From assembly GCF_017583065.1 (NCBI RefSeq), contig NZ_JAGEVL010000001.1:310001-374000 (forward strand): a stretch of DNA of 64,000 nt, written 5' to 3'. Origin of the DNA: Staphylococcus shinii. GTDB taxonomy: Bacteria; Bacillota; Bacilli; Staphylococcales; Staphylococcaceae. A program made the translations under genes and the position numbers. Below the pieces are notes generated by a model, which did not search any database, was not told where the DNA came from, and was given only the letters and a program-made list of their open reading frames with translations. This document shows, piece by piece, positions 37,387 to 50,639 of the stretch; within the stretch, counting starts at the first letter, position 1, and each line of letters begins with the position of its first letter.

Positions 37387-39148
37387 TAGTGTAGTTGTAA
37401 AACTGTGGTTAACTATAATTTTTATAGTAACTACAGTTTTAATTCTATTAAGTGCAGCTCTTATAACGTTTATACAGTCTTATTTTACTCAAGAAACAGA
37501 AGATTCTTTATTAAAAGATGCCAAAAGAATAAGCCAACTTGTTGAAAGTTCTGACGATAGAGCTACTGCTATCGAACATAGTCGAAAATTAATTGAAGGC
37601 CCCGTTGGTTTAATTATAATGAATGATAAAGATAAAGATAACCACGGCAATGATATTACTAAAAATGAAATGTTCAAAGAAATTAAAAATAATAAAGATT
37701 ATGAGCGTGTCTTTGACCACGGCAAACAAATTTCAGAACATGTTACTGTCAATCTTAATGGTAAACAACGTACATATGTATTAATTGGTTATCCAACAAA
37801 AAATATTGAAACAGAAAATAGTCCAAACAGTGAATATAGTGGTGTCTTTATTTACCAAGACTTAAAGACAATAGAAGAAACCAATAATGTTATTACAGTT
37901 ATTATCTTAATCATTGCTATTATCTTTTTAGCAATAACAACTGTATTTGCATTTTTCCTATCGTCACGTATAACAAAACCACTACGTAATTTGCGAACGC
38001 AAGCTCTAAAAGTCTCTAAAGGCGATTATGCTCAAGTTGTCCCAGTCAATTCCAAAGATGAAATCGGGGAATTATCCCGTACGTTTAATACGATGAGTTC
38101 TGAAATCCAACAGCATATTGACGCATTATCCTCCTCTAAAAATATTCGCGATAGTTTAATCAACTCTATGGTTGAAGGTGTTTTGGGATTTAATGATAAA
38201 AAAGAAATTATTATTTCTAATAAATTAGCCAATACAACTTTAAAAATGTTAGATGAATATGCGTTAGAAAAATTAGATGAACAAAATGAGCTTACTTTTA
38301 GTAGTAAAAAAACACAGTTTGAGGTTTATGAAATAAATACACGTTATTTTGTAATTATTACCAGTTATATAGAACAAATACAGCCAGATGGCAGAAGTGG
38401 CATCGTAGCTATTATTCGCGATATGACAAATGAGCATAATATGGATCAAATGAAAAAAGACTTCATTGCAAATGTCTCTCACGAATTACGTACACCTATT
38501 GCTTTATTACAAGGATACACCGAATCCATTGTTGATGGCATCGTAACTGAACCTGATGAAATTCACGAATCATTATCTATCGTTTTAGATGAAACTAAAA
38601 GGTTAAACAGGTTAGTAAATGAATTATTAAATGTAGCACGTATGGATGCTGAAGGCTTGACTGTGGATAAAACCATTCAACCAATTGATCCATTGCTCAA
38701 TAAGATGCAACAAAAATACCAAAAGCAAGCCAAAGATTTAGAATTAAATATGAGTTTAAATCCAGATACACATCAACATTTATGGTATTTCGATTCGGAC
38801 AGAATTGAGCAGGTTTTAACTAATTTAATTGACAATGCATCTAGATATACTGAACCCGGAGATGCAATTAATATAGAAATAGATGAAACTGATTCAGAGC
38901 AAATACTATATATATCTGACACTGGCTCAGGCATAGCCCCTGAACATCTACAACAAGTATTTGATCGCTTTTACAAAGTGGACACTTCACGTAAGCGTGG
39001 CAAACAGGGAACTGGGTTAGGATTATTTATCTGTCGTATGATAATCGACTCACATGGAGGTACTATTGATGTAAAAAGTGAACTAGGTAAAGGGACTATT
39101 TTTATTATTTCATTACCTAAACCAGAAACTGACAGAGACAATACTTAA
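37373..39148 (+). CDS. srrB: Respiratory sensor histidine kinase SrrB (ResE-like)
   Basis: This 591-residue membrane kinase has TM1 (about 9-31), an extracellular Cache-like domain, TM2 (about 170-198), HAMP, a PAS domain, the HisKA box NVSHELRTPIALL with phospho-His370, and HATPase motifs NLIDNASRY, DTGSGIAP and GTGLGLFI. ATG 37373 overlaps srrA by 14 bp and matches the conserved start; the TTG at 37355 is less likely. No cytochrome-maturation genes precede the pair, unlike Bacillus resABC-resDE. Confidence 0.95.
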   Translation: MNLLNSVVVKLWLTIIFIVTTVLILLSAALITFIQSYFTQETEDSLLKDAKRISQLVESSDDRATAIEHSRKLIEGPVGLIIMNDKDKDNHGNDITKNEMFKEIKNNKDYERVFDHGKQISEHVTVNLNGKQRTYVLIGYPTKNIETENSPNSEYSGVFIYQDLKTIEETNNVITVIILIIAIIFLAITTVFAFFLSSRITKPLRNLRTQALKVSKGDYAQVVPVNSKDEIGELSRTFNTMSSEIQQHIDALSSSKNIRDSLINSMVEGVLGFNDKKEIIISNKLANTTLKMLDEYALEKLDEQNELTFSSKKTQFEVYEINTRYFVIITSYIEQIQPDGRSGIVAIIRDMTNEHNMDQMKKDFIANVSHELRTPIALLQGYTESIVDGIVTEPDEIHESLSIVLDETKRLNRLVNELLNVARMDAEGLTVDKTIQPIDPLLNKMQQKYQKQAKDLELNMSLNPDTHQHLWYFDSDRIEQVLTNLIDNASRYTEPGDAINIEIDETDSEQILYISDTGSGIAPEHLQQVFDRFYKVDTSRKRGKQGTGLGLFICRMIIDSHGGTIDVKSELGKGTIFIISLPKPETDRDNT

Positions 39149-39411
39149 GTTTTGCTGCTAATTGAATGAATAAATAACAAATAATTATTTTTCATATTAG
39201 AAGTTGAAAGTAATAGTATATATCCATAATATTCTTACGATTAATTCATTTGTGTGTAGAATTTAAAACTGCCAGCAAAGTTGAACACTTTGTTGGCAGT
39301 TTTTATACTCGTATCATCCATATTATTAATATCACTAATATATTTTAAGCAAGTCTATTGTTTTTATCTGAGTAATAAGCTATGATAAATTTATAAAATT
39401 TAAGAAATTCA
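39149..39411. other. Intergenic region after srrB
   Basis: Apart from the srrB terminator at 39266-39305 and the upstream part of the riboswitch transcript, nothing recognisable is present. Confidence 0.5.
39266..39305 (+). terminator. Terminator after srrB
   Basis: AACTGCCAGCAAAGT pairs with ACTTTGTTGGCAGTT (one G-U) around a 5-base loop, followed by a T tract. Confidence 0.9.
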
Positions 39412-39540
39412 TCTTCGGGGTAGGGTGCAATTCCCAACCGGCAGTAATATAAGCCTGCGACCCATTTTTCTAATTAATAGATTAATGGCTGATCTAGTGA
39501 GAATCTAGAGCCGACAGTATAGTCTGGATGGGAGAAGATG
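39410..39540 (+). ncRNA. FMN riboswitch (RFN element)
   Basis: The classic RFN blocks are present in order: CTTCGGGGTAGGGTGCAATTCC, CAACCGGCAGTAATAT, AAGCCTGCGACCCA, a variable arm, GGCTGATCTAGTGAGAATCTAG, GCCGACAGTATAGTCTGGATGG and GAAG. P1 pairs CATCTTC (39410-39416) with GAAGATG (39534-39540). It precedes ribU by about 70 bp. FMN binding would reduce riboflavin transporter synthesis. No U-tract terminator follows, so control is more likely at translation (see findings). Confidence 0.97.
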
Positions 39541-39609
39541 GAGGGTTTATTTGTTGTGCAATTACATCCTCCTATTCTATGAAAGATGAATGGAAGGAGA
39601 TAATTTAAT

Positions 39610-40155
39610 ATGCAACAACAAACCAAACGCCTCATCACAATCAGTATGTTGAGTGCAGTAGCATTTATTTTAATGTTTATTAAGTTCCCAATACCGTTTT
39701 TACCACCATATTTAACATTAGATTTTGGTGACGTGCCTGCTTTATTAGCAACATTTACTCTAGGTCCAGTAGCTGGACTTATTGTAGAGTTTGTTAAAAA
39801 CTTACTCAATTTTCTATTTAATGTTGGTGATCCAGTAGGCCCAGTAGCTAACTTTTTAGCAGCATCAAGTTTTTTATTAACAGCTTATTTTATCACTAAA
39901 CATAAAGATGTGCTTAAGTCCCAAATTATAGGACTTAGTGTAGCTACATTGGTAATGACAATCGTCCTAAGTATACTAAATTACTTTGTTTTATTACCTT
40001 TATATGGCATGATTATGAATTTATCCGATGTAGTAGAAAATGTTAAAATAGTAATTGTATCGGGTGTTATACCTTTTAATATTATTAAAGGCGTCGTTAT
40101 CTCAATCGTCTTTATTCTTTTATATAATCGCTTAAAAAACGTTTTACCACGTTAA
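39610..40155 (+). CDS. ribU: Riboflavin ECF transporter S component
   Basis: This 181-residue protein has about five or six membrane helices and the RibU pattern LTLDFGDVPALLATFTLGPVAGLIVEFVKN spread over residues 37-66. It binds riboflavin and works with the shared ECF module (EcfAA'T, not in this window). The upstream FMN riboswitch confirms the vitamin. AAGGAGA precedes the ATG. Confidence 0.95.
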   Translation: MQQQTKRLITISMLSAVAFILMFIKFPIPFLPPYLTLDFGDVPALLATFTLGPVAGLIVEFVKNLLNFLFNVGDPVGPVANFLAASSFLLTAYFITKHKDVLKSQIIGLSVATLVMTIVLSILNYFVLLPLYGMIMNLSDVVENVKIVIVSGVIPFNIIKGVVISIVFILLYNRLKNVLPR

Positions 40156-40186
40156 AAATTTTGTATAACTTGTCATCAAATATAGT

Positions 40187-40237
40187 AAAAGCCCTTCAAA
40201 ATTGACACTTAATAAGTGGAAAAATGAAGGGCTTTTT
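40187..40237 (+). terminator. Terminator after ribU
   Basis: AAAAGCCCTTCA pairs with TGAAGGGCTTTT; a smaller CACTT/AAGTG stem sits in the loop; TTTTTT follows. Confidence 0.9.
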
Positions 40238-40500
40238 TATTTTGCATATAAACGTAAATGTTAACTCGTAAAATTATAAATAAAGTTACTATAATAGATT
40301 GAAAAGTGTGTAAATGAAAAGTAATTTTACTTACTACATTCGAATTCATTATAATTGCCAAACTCTTGTAGTATGACTGAATAGAAAAACTCGAGACATC
40401 GATTAATGTCCCGAGTTAAAATTCAAATATGTCTAAGTTGTCAATTGAAGTCACAGGATTAGTAGATAATCACTTTTTTACAGTTAAATTAAATCTAATT
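40238..40500. other. Convergent gap between ribU and fer
   Basis: The stretch has no supported ORF. It contains the ferredoxin terminator at 40388-40417. Confidence 0.5.
40388..40417 (-). terminator. Terminator after the ferredoxin gene
   Basis: AACTCGAGACAT faces ATGTCCCGAGTT. The single mismatch is an A-C on the plus strand but a permitted G-U on the minus strand, and TTTTT follows on the minus strand, so it is suited to fer. Confidence 0.8.
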
Positions 40501-41811
<1,311 letters not shown>

Positions 41812-41822
<11 letters not shown>

Positions 41823-43194
41823 AGACTTAAAAAAATGGTTTGGATTTGAATCATTCAAACCAGGTCAAGAAGAAATTATTAACAACGTACTTAATAACGT
41901 CGACACTTTAGGCATTTTACCTACTGGTAGTGGTAAAAGCTTATGTTACCAATTACCAACCTATATAAAACAAAAAACAACATTAGTTATTTCTCCGTTA
42001 ATTTCATTGATGGATGACCAAGTTATGCAACTCAAGTTACAGGGCGAAAAAAATGTATGCTGTATACACTCGGGCATGGATGAAAATGAAAAGCAACAAA
42101 ATATTAATTGTTTGAAACAAAGTAAGTTTATATTTTTAAGCCCAGAATTTATATTACAAAGTTACAATTTTAAATTAATTAAAGATTTAACTATCGGTAT
42201 GATTGTATTAGATGAGGCACACTGTTTATCAGAATGGGGTTATGATTTTAGGCCTCATTACGCGCTTATAGGAAAAATCGTAAATCATTTTCAAGAAGCT
42301 ACCGTATTGGCATTAACTGCAACCGCACCTTCTTACTTAACTTTTGATTTAGAACAAATATTAAATAAATCATTTTCAGTTATAAAAAATAGTATGAATA
42401 GAGATAATATTTCTCTAACGCATAAAAATTTTGCTGATGATGATGAAAAATTAAAATGGCTATTACCTACATTAGAGCAGTCAGGTCCAACAATTATTTA
42501 TGTGTCCTCTAAAAAAATGTGTCTATCACTAGCTCAAAGTATATATAATTATGGCTTTTTAACTGGTATTTATCACGGCGACCTATCCTACCAAGAAAGA
42601 CATACCGTACAACACCAATTTATTAATAATGAAATCCCTATTATTGTAGCTACAAGTGCTTTTGGAATGGGAATTAACAAAAAAGATATCAGAACAATTA
42701 TTCACTTTCATTTATCTACAAGTCCATCTAGTTATATGCAAGAAATAGGTAGGGCAGGTCGTGATGGTAAACAAAGCCAAGCAATAAGTCTTTACCAACC
42801 TGATGATAGCTATCTTTTAGAAACGTTATTATTTACAGATATAATTAACATTGAAGATGTAAATGCATATGAATTATCTCAGTTCCTACCACCAGAAAAG
42901 TCAGATATACTTGATGTACTACGTACACAGTATACTTTTGCCCAATTACGTAATATCTTTGATATGGCTTATAAGCGCAAAAAGACAGGTTATATACGTA
43001 TGTTAGGCTATAAAAATATCGATCAATGTAGAAGGTCTTATTTAATTGAATTTTTTGATGAAAGTTTGGTAGAAAAACCTGAATTATGTTGTGATAATGA
43101 TTGTGAATTAAAATTAATAAATATAATAAATAGAAAAAAAGTAAAAAGAAAAATGGATTTTAATGAAAAAATACAAAATTTGTTTAAAAAATAG
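41812..43194 (+). CDS. RecQ family ATP-dependent DNA helicase (RecS/YpbC type)
   Basis: This 460-residue helicase has the Q-motif segment (FKPGQEEII), Walker A ILPTGSGKSLCYQLP, the DEAH box VLDEAHCLSEWGYDFRP, ALTATAP, and motif VI EIGRAGRDGK. The C-terminal zinc region keeps CRRSYLIEFFDE and CCDNDC. There is no HRDC domain, so it is the short RecQ type. It is coupled to the YpbB-like gene. Confidence 0.9.
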
Positions 43195-43340
43195 ACAATT
43201 ACTTTACTTCACATTTTCAATCAAGCTATAATACGACATATACACTTATTTAACAGTATTTTTTCTAAAAAATTTATACATATTTACGTTCTGTTAGGGT
43301 AAAACAGTATATAATTAAACAAAAAGGAAGGATGATGAAT

Positions 43341-44612
43341 TTGTCTAAAAACAATTTTAAAGATGATTTTGAAAAAAATCGTCAATCTATTGATCCAAAA
43401 GAACATCAAGATAATACCAAGGATTCAGTTAACAATTCGGTTGACAATGTAAAAGAGGAAGTTTCTGATAAAACAGACGAACAATTCCCTCCAAGAAATG
43501 CACAACGTAGACAACGTAGAAGAGATACTGCTACAAACCAAAGTGAAGACGAACAGACTAACCAAACAGACCAACAAGAACATAGTGAGGATGATGCGTT
43601 TGGTAGTGAGCAGTATAACGATGGCAATTCAACATCTGACCCAACTGTAGGACGTGAAACTGACGATCCTTCACAAAACAACAATTTAAATCATGAAGCT
43701 GCTAATGATAAAGCAAACACTAATGATCATGAGTATAACAATGATAATAACGCTTCGCCGAACCGCGAAAGTTCTAAGAAAAAAGGTGCTGCTGTAGCAG
43801 GTGGAGCAGCAGCTGCTGGAACTGGTGCTGCTGCTAGCCATTCAAAATCAAGCGGTGGTAATAGTGGTAACGGTAACGGCGGCAACGGTGGTAACGGTGG
43901 TAATAACAACAATGACGATGACGACAACAAGAAGAAAAAAGGTGGTTTATTAGGTAAATTACTACCTATTCTTGCTGCTATCTTAATCTTAGCTGCTATT
44001 GCTATATTCGCCGGTATGGCACTTACTGGAAACAACGACGATAGTAACAACAACGATGATAAAAAAGTCGCTGATAATAAAGATAAAGATTCTGATAAAG
44101 ACTCTGACAAAGATAAAAAATCAAATGACGATAAAGCTAACAAAGATGATGACAAAAATGCCTCTTCTGACTCAGATGACAACAGTAATTCTTCAGATGA
44201 TGGTAATAGCGATTCTGATCAATCTGATTCTGACTCTCAAGACCAAGCAAATAGCGATCAAAACCAAGCAAATAGCGATCAAAACCAAAATGATCAAAAC
44301 CAAGCTAATCAAAGTGATCAATCACAACAAAATCAACAAGGCAGTCAATCACAACAAAATGATCAAGCCAATACACAAAATGGTTCAACTGAACAATCTC
44401 AAGGTTCATCAAATAATAACCAACAGAATGACCAAGCTTCAACTAATAATTCTGGACAACAAACACATGTTGTAAATGGCCAAAATCTTTATAGAATTGC
44501 CATCCAATATTACGGCGAAGGTTCTCCAGAAAATGTAGAAAAAATTAGAGAGGCTAATAACTTACAAGGTAATGACATCCATAATGGTCAACGTTTAGTT
44601 ATTCCTCAATAA
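43341..44612 (+). CDS. ebpS: Elastin-binding protein EbpS-like, membrane-anchored LysM protein
   Basis: This 423-residue protein has a highly charged N-terminal region beginning [18 protein letters not shown] with a basic [13 protein letters not shown] patch, a Gly/Ala/Asn/Asp stretch, one membrane helix (about 200-227), a long Asp/Ser/Asn/Gln-rich low-complexity segment and a C-terminal LysM domain (about 374-423, [11 protein letters not shown] and [17 protein letters not shown]). In S. aureus EbpS binds elastin at the cell surface. TTG at 43341 is preferred: AAGGAAGG is 9 bases before it and touches the ATGs at 43332 and 43335. The linker is far from S. aureus in sequence. Confidence 0.9.
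   Translation: MSKNNFKDDFEKNRQSIDPKEHQDNTKDSVNNSVDNVKEEVSDKTDEQFPPRNAQRRQRRRDTATNQSEDEQTNQTDQQEHSEDDAFGSEQYNDGNSTSDPTVGRETDDPSQNNNLNHEAANDKANTNDHEYNNDNNASPNRESSKKKGAAVAGGAAAAGTGAAASHSKSSGGNSGNGNGGNGGNGGNNNNDDDDNKKKKGGLLGKLLPILAAILILAAIAIFAGMALTGNNDDSNNNDDKKVADNKDKDSDKDSDKDKKSNDDKANKDDDKNASSDSDDNSNSSDDGNSDSDQSDSDSQDQANSDQNQANSDQNQNDQNQANQSDQSQQNQQGSQSQQNDQANTQNGSTEQSQGSSNNNQQNDQASTNNSGQQTHVVNGQNLYRIAIQYYGEGSPENVEKIREANNLQGNDIHNGQRLVIPQ
44244..44285 (+). repeat. Two identical 21-bp units inside ebpS
   Basis: The unit running from CAAGCAAATAGCG to ATCAAAAC occurs twice in direct succession and is followed by degenerate copies. The unit is a multiple of three, so copy-number change would keep the frame and alter the length of the Gln/Asn/Ser-rich stretch. 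Confidence 0.85.
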
Positions 44613-44675
44613 AAAATAAGTATTTATTTCATAATTCAAAATGGATACCAGTAATAATCCATTCATATAAAAAAG

Positions 44676-44714
44676 ATCTCACTATGCGTTAATTCTTGTA
44701 GTGAGATTTTTTTA
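44676..44714 (+). terminator. Terminator after ebpS
   Basis: ATCTCACTA pairs with TAGTGAGAT, followed by TTTTTTT. Confidence 0.85.
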
Positions 44715-44796
44715 TTTTCTCAATATATTTATAGAGCCAAATAATTTTGTAATAAAATTTTCAATTTCTTTCATTTGGTTTTTTTAAAACTATTGG

Positions 44797-44802
44797 TATA
44801 AT
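44797..44802 (+). promoter_or_regulatory. Extended -10 of the bdr promoter
   Basis: ATTGGTATAAT provides a TG-extended consensus -10, 31 bp before the bdr start codon. Confidence 0.55.
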
Positions 44803-44833
44803 ATATGGGTGGTAAAAGGAGGACGAAGGAAGA

Positions 44834-45820
44834 ATGCAAACTGTTGAAAGTATAATTATAGGCGGCGGCCCTTGCGGACTTAGCGCTGCTATTGAACAAA
44901 AAAGAAAAGGTATAGATACATTAGTTATAGAAAAGGGGAACGTTGTAGATGCTATTTATAATTACCCAACACATCAAACGTTCTTTTCTTCAAGCGATAA
45001 ATTAAGTATTGGGGATGTACCATTTATAGTGGAGGAAAGCAAACCACATCGTAATCAAGCATTGGTTTATTATAGAGCTGTTGTAAAACATCATCAACTT
45101 CGTATTAATGCTTTTGAAGAAGTCCTCACAGTAAAAAAAATAAATAATCGTTTTACAATAACGACTACTAAAGATGTATACCAATGTAGGTTCCTTACTG
45201 TAGCTACAGGTTATTACGGACATCATAATCAACTTGAAGTTGAAGGCGCTGAGCTTCCAAAAGTTATGCATTACTTTAAAGAAGCACACCCTTATTTTGA
45301 TCAGAATATAGTAATTATTGGCGGTAAAAATTCTGCTGTTGACGCAGCATTGGAATTAGAAAAAGCTGGCGCAAACGTTACGGTCATTTATCGCGGTAGC
45401 GATTATCCTAAAGCAATTAAGCCATGGATATTACCGAACTTTGAATCTCTCGTCCGTCACGAAAAAATTAATATGGCATTTGATTCAAATGTGGTTAAAA
45501 TAACTGAAGATAGTGTTATTTATGAACAAAATGGACAAACATTAGAAATAGCTAATGATTATGTTTTTGCGATGATAGGATACCACCCAGATTATGAATT
45601 CTTACAATCTATAGGTATTGAAATTAACGAAAATGAATATGGCACTGCGCCTGTCTATAATAAAGAAACATATGAAACAAATGTAGAAAACTGCTATATT
45701 GCAGGTGTTATTGCTGCAGGTAACGATGCAAATACAATATTTATCGAAAACGGTAAATATCACGGTGGTATCATAACTCAAAGTATTTTATCTAAAAAAC
45801 AAACACCACTTGAATCATAA
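44834..45820 (+). CDS. bdr: Bacillithiol disulfide reductase (YpdA family)
   Basis: This 328-residue FAD/NADPH protein resembles thioredoxin reductase but lacks a CxxC. It begins IIIGGGPCGLSAAI with Cys14, the conserved YpdA cysteine, and has a second nucleotide motif IIGGKNSAVDAALELEKAG. YpdA/Bdr regenerates bacillithiol from its disulfide with NADPH, completing the bacilliredoxin cycle. AAGGAGG and GAAGGAAG lie upstream of the ATG. Confidence 0.9.
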   Translation: MQTVESIIIGGGPCGLSAAIEQKRKGIDTLVIEKGNVVDAIYNYPTHQTFFSSSDKLSIGDVPFIVEESKPHRNQALVYYRAVVKHHQLRINAFEEVLTVKKINNRFTITTTKDVYQCRFLTVATGYYGHHNQLEVEGAELPKVMHYFKEAHPYFDQNIVIIGGKNSAVDAALELEKAGANVTVIYRGSDYPKAIKPWILPNFESLVRHEKINMAFDSNVVKITEDSVIYEQNGQTLEIANDYVFAMIGYHPDYEFLQSIGIEINENEYGTAPVYNKETYETNVENCYIAGVIAAGNDANTIFIENGKYHGGIITQSILSKKQTPLES

Positions 45821-45878
45821 AACGATTATTGCCTAATCACTGTTTAACTATGTATTTATAAAATTTCTTATTAAATAA

Positions 45879-45925
45879 AAAAAGTGCAGTCATTTATAAT
45901 TTACTATAAGTGTCTGCACTTTTTT
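45879..45925. terminator. Bidirectional terminator between bdr and the asparaginase gene
   Basis: AAAAAGTGCAG pairs with CTGCACTTTTT; both convergent genes gain a T tract. Confidence 0.85.
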
Positions 45926-45944
45926 ATTTATATATAACAATTCA

Positions 45945-47657
<1,713 letters not shown>

Positions 47658-47950
47658 TTGTAGTAGTCTCAGATTTGTTATCAATCTTTTCATATAGTGT
47701 AAAAAGGTTATACAATGAGAAAAGTGGGTATATAATATACGTGCATTATTATAATAAACAGAATTACTATACTATATAAATAAATGTAAAATACAGGTGA
47801 ATTTTTTGTTATTTTTGTTAGCTTGAAAATCCCTATTTTACAAAATATTAACAAATTAAAATCGTTCCCTCGAATAAAGGGGAATTTCTTGACAATTCTG
47901 TCAGTTTATAAGATGTTATAATTATGTAGTGTAATAAGGAGGCAGACAAG

Positions 47951-49132
47951 ATGACTGAAGAGTTCAACGAATCAATGATTAACGAGATTAAAGAAGGGGA
48001 TAAGGTTACTGGTGAAGTTCAAGAAATTGAAGAAAAACAAGTAATCATTCATGTCAACGGTGGTAAATTTAATGGTATAATCCCTATTAGTCAACTTTCA
48101 ACGCATCATATTGATAATCCAAGTGATGCTGTAAAAGTAGGCGATGAAATCGGCGCATATGTTACGAAAGTAGAATATGACGAAGAAAATGAAACGGGCG
48201 CTTATATTCTTTCAAAACGCCAACTCGAAACTGAAAAATCATATGAATTTTTACAAGAACAGTTAGATAATAATCAAACTATTGAAGCTAAGGTCACTGA
48301 AGTTGTGAAAGGTGGCTTAGTAGTAGATGTTGGTCAAAGAGGATTTGTGCCAGCCTCATTAATTTCTACAGATTTCATTGAAGATTTCTCTGGTTTTGAA
48401 GGACAAATTTTAAAACTTAAAGTTGAAGAATTAGATCCTGCAAATAATCGTGTCATTCTTAGTCGAAAAGCAGTAGAGGCATTAGAAAACGCAGAGAAAA
48501 AAGATAAACTACTAGAGTCACTTAGTGAAGGTGACGTTATTGAAGGTAAAGTAGCGCGTTTAACTAATTTTGGTGCTTTTGTTGATATCGGGGGCGTGGA
48601 CGGTCTTGTACACGTTTCAGAATTATCACATGAGCACGTTAAATCACCTGAAGACATTGTAGCTATTGGAGATAGTGTGAAAGTTAAAATTAAATCTGTC
48701 GATAAAGATTCTGAACGTATTTCACTATCTATCAAAGATACATTACCAAGCCCTTTTGAAGCAATCAAAGGCGAAATCAATGAAGGTGAAGTTATTGAAG
48801 GTACAGTTGTTAGATTGACAAACTTCGGTGCTTTCGTAGAAATTCAACCTGGCGTACAAGGATTAGTTCACATTTCAGAAATTAGTCATTCCCACATCGG
48901 TACCCCTGGCGAGGTATTACAACCAGGTGAAGCGGTGAGCGTAAAAATATTAAGTGTAGATCCTGAAAACGAACGCATTTCATTATCTATAAAAGCAACA
49001 TTACCAGATGAAAATATTATTGAAAGCGATAGTGCAACTACGCAATCTTATTTGAATGATAATTCAGAAGATGAAGATAATCCTACACTTGGTGATGTGT
49101 TTGGAGATAAATTAAAAGATTTCAAATTTTAA
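47951..49132 (+). CDS. rpsA: S1 RNA-binding domain protein (ribosomal protein S1 homologue)
   Basis: This 393-residue protein has four S1 repeats (starting about residues 15, 100, 185 and 270), the last two with GKVARLTNFGAFVDIGGVDGLVHVSE and GTVVRLTNFGAFVEI. It has an acidic tail. This is the short Firmicutes form (YpfD-like), smaller than the six-repeat E. coli S1. AAGGAGG precedes the ATG. A 293-bp leader separates it from cmk and contains a TTCCC/GGGGAA hairpin and a TTGACA without a well-spaced -10. Confidence 0.93.
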   Translation: MTEEFNESMINEIKEGDKVTGEVQEIEEKQVIIHVNGGKFNGIIPISQLSTHHIDNPSDAVKVGDEIGAYVTKVEYDEENETGAYILSKRQLETEKSYEFLQEQLDNNQTIEAKVTEVVKGGLVVDVGQRGFVPASLISTDFIEDFSGFEGQILKLKVEELDPANNRVILSRKAVEALENAEKKDKLLESLSEGDVIEGKVARLTNFGAFVDIGGVDGLVHVSELSHEHVKSPEDIVAIGDSVKVKIKSVDKDSERISLSIKDTLPSPFEAIKGEINEGEVIEGTVVRLTNFGAFVEIQPGVQGLVHISEISHSHIGTPGEVLQPGEAVSVKILSVDPENERISLSIKATLPDENIIESDSATTQSYLNDNSEDEDNPTLGDVFGDKLKDFKF

Positions 49133-49154
49133 CATTATGAGTAATAGCAATTTT

Positions 49155-49196
49155 AAATCTTGTCCTAGTATATGATAGGGCAAGATTTCTTTTTTT
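49155..49196 (+). terminator. Terminator after rpsA
   Basis: AAATCTTGTCCTA pairs with TAGGGCAAGATTT (one G-U), followed by a long T tract. Confidence 0.9.
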
Positions 49197-49312
49197 GTTA
49201 TTCAAATTCCCCATTAGAAATCTAAAACAAAAATGTTGATTTAATATTTCTTTTGATTTAATTACCCCTTATGATAGAATTATAGAGATTAAAGAAGAGA
49301 GGAAGTTAGTTT

Positions 49313-50623
49313 ATGACTAAACCTATAGTAGCAATTGTAGGCAGGCCAAATGTTGGTAAATCTACAATTTTTAACAGAGTCGTAGGTGAACGTGTTTCAA
49401 TCGTAGAAGATACACCAGGTGTTACTCGCGATAGAATTTATTCATCAGGTGAATGGTTAACTCACGATTTTAACATTATTGATACTGGTGGTATCGAGGT
49501 TGGAGATGCTCCATTCCAAACACAAATTAGAGCACAAGCTGAAGTTGCAATCGATGAAGCCGATGTAATTATCTTTATGGTAAACGTAAGAGAAGGCTTA
49601 ACTCAAAGCGATGAAATGGTTGCTCAAATGTTATATAAATCAAAAAAACCGGTAGTATTGGCAGTTAATAAAGTTGATAATCCAGAAATGAGAAACGAAA
49701 TTTACGATTTCTACTCACTTGGATTTGGGGATCCGTATCCAATTTCTGGTTCCCACGGACTAGGTTTAGGTGATTTATTAGATGAAGTGGTTAAACACTT
49801 TAAAGAAGAAGAACCTGACCCGTATGATGATGATACAATACGTTTGTCAATCATTGGTCGTCCAAATGTTGGTAAATCAAGTTTAGTAAATGCAATTCTA
49901 GGAGAAGATCGTGTAATCGTATCAAACGTAGCTGGTACAACTAGAGATGCTGTTGATACCGAATATAGTTATGATGGTCAAGATTATGTATTGATAGATA
50001 CTGCAGGAATGCGTAAAAAAGGTAAGGTCTATGAAAATACAGAAAAATATTCAGTATTACGCGCATTAAAAGCGATTGAGCGTTCTAATGTAATCTTAAT
50101 TGTTATTGATGCAGACCAAGGCATCATCGAGCAAGATAAACGTGTTGCAGGGTATGCACACGAAGAAGGTAAAGCAATTGTAATTGTTGTAAATAAGTGG
50201 GATACCGTTGATAAAGAAACAAATACTATGAAGAAATTTAAAGACGAAGTTCGTAAAGAATTCCAATTTTTAGATTATGCAGAAGTTGCGTTTGTCTCCG
50301 CAAAAGAGAAGCAACGTCTCAGAACATTGTTCCCATATATTAAAGAAGCTAGTGAAAATCATAAAAAACGCGTTCAAAGTTCAACACTAAACGAAGTGAT
50401 TACGGATGCAATTTCTATGAACCCTACACCAACTGATAAAGGTCGACGTTTAAATGTATTCTATGCTACACAAGTCGCTATTGAACCACCGACATTTATT
50501 GTCTTCGTTAATGATGTTGAGCTATTGCATTTTTCATACAAACGTTATTTAGAAAATCAAATTCGAGCTGCATTCGGCTTTGAAGGTACACCAGTACACA
50601 TTATAGCAAGAAAAAGAAATTAA
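49313..50623 (+). CDS. der: Ribosome assembly GTPase Der (EngA)
   Basis: This 436-residue protein carries two complete GTPase domains with GRPNVGKS at 10-17 and 182-189, [13 protein letters not shown] and DTAGMR, NKVD and NKWD, and a C-terminal KH-like domain. It acts in 50S subunit maturation. GAGAGGAAG precedes the ATG; gpsA follows after 16 bp. Confidence 0.98.
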   Translation: MTKPIVAIVGRPNVGKSTIFNRVVGERVSIVEDTPGVTRDRIYSSGEWLTHDFNIIDTGGIEVGDAPFQTQIRAQAEVAIDEADVIIFMVNVREGLTQSDEMVAQMLYKSKKPVVLAVNKVDNPEMRNEIYDFYSLGFGDPYPISGSHGLGLGDLLDEVVKHFKEEEPDPYDDDTIRLSIIGRPNVGKSSLVNAILGEDRVIVSNVAGTTRDAVDTEYSYDGQDYVLIDTAGMRKKGKVYENTEKYSVLRALKAIERSNVILIVIDADQGIIEQDKRVAGYAHEEGKAIVIVVNKWDTVDKETNTMKKFKDEVRKEFQFLDYAEVAFVSAKEKQRLRTLFPYIKEASENHKKRVQSSTLNEVITDAISMNPTPTDKGRRLNVFYATQVAIEPPTFIVFVNDVELLHFSYKRYLENQIRAAFGFEGTPVHIIARKRN

Positions 50624-50639
50624 TTACCGGGGGGATTCC

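Noticed and set aside
43727-44182. Minus-strand 151-codon ORF rich in Ser and Leu opposite ebpS
   Set aside because: It is the antisense of the Asp/Asn/Lys low-complexity part of ebpS; its composition follows from that and it has no ribosome site.
43999-44475. Plus-strand 158-codon ORF in another frame of ebpS
   Set aside because: Its Ile/Lys/Thr-rich sequence is a frame-shifted reading of the same repeats.
44805-44823. GGGTGGTAAAAGGAGG before bdr, reminiscent of a T-box end
   Set aside because: The ACCGCG part and the specifier and terminator hairpins are absent; it is a ribosome site in a purine-rich context.
47889-47922. TTGACA and TATAAT before rpsA as a standard promoter
   Set aside because: The spacing is 22 bp, too long for a usual sigma-A promoter, so it was not listed.
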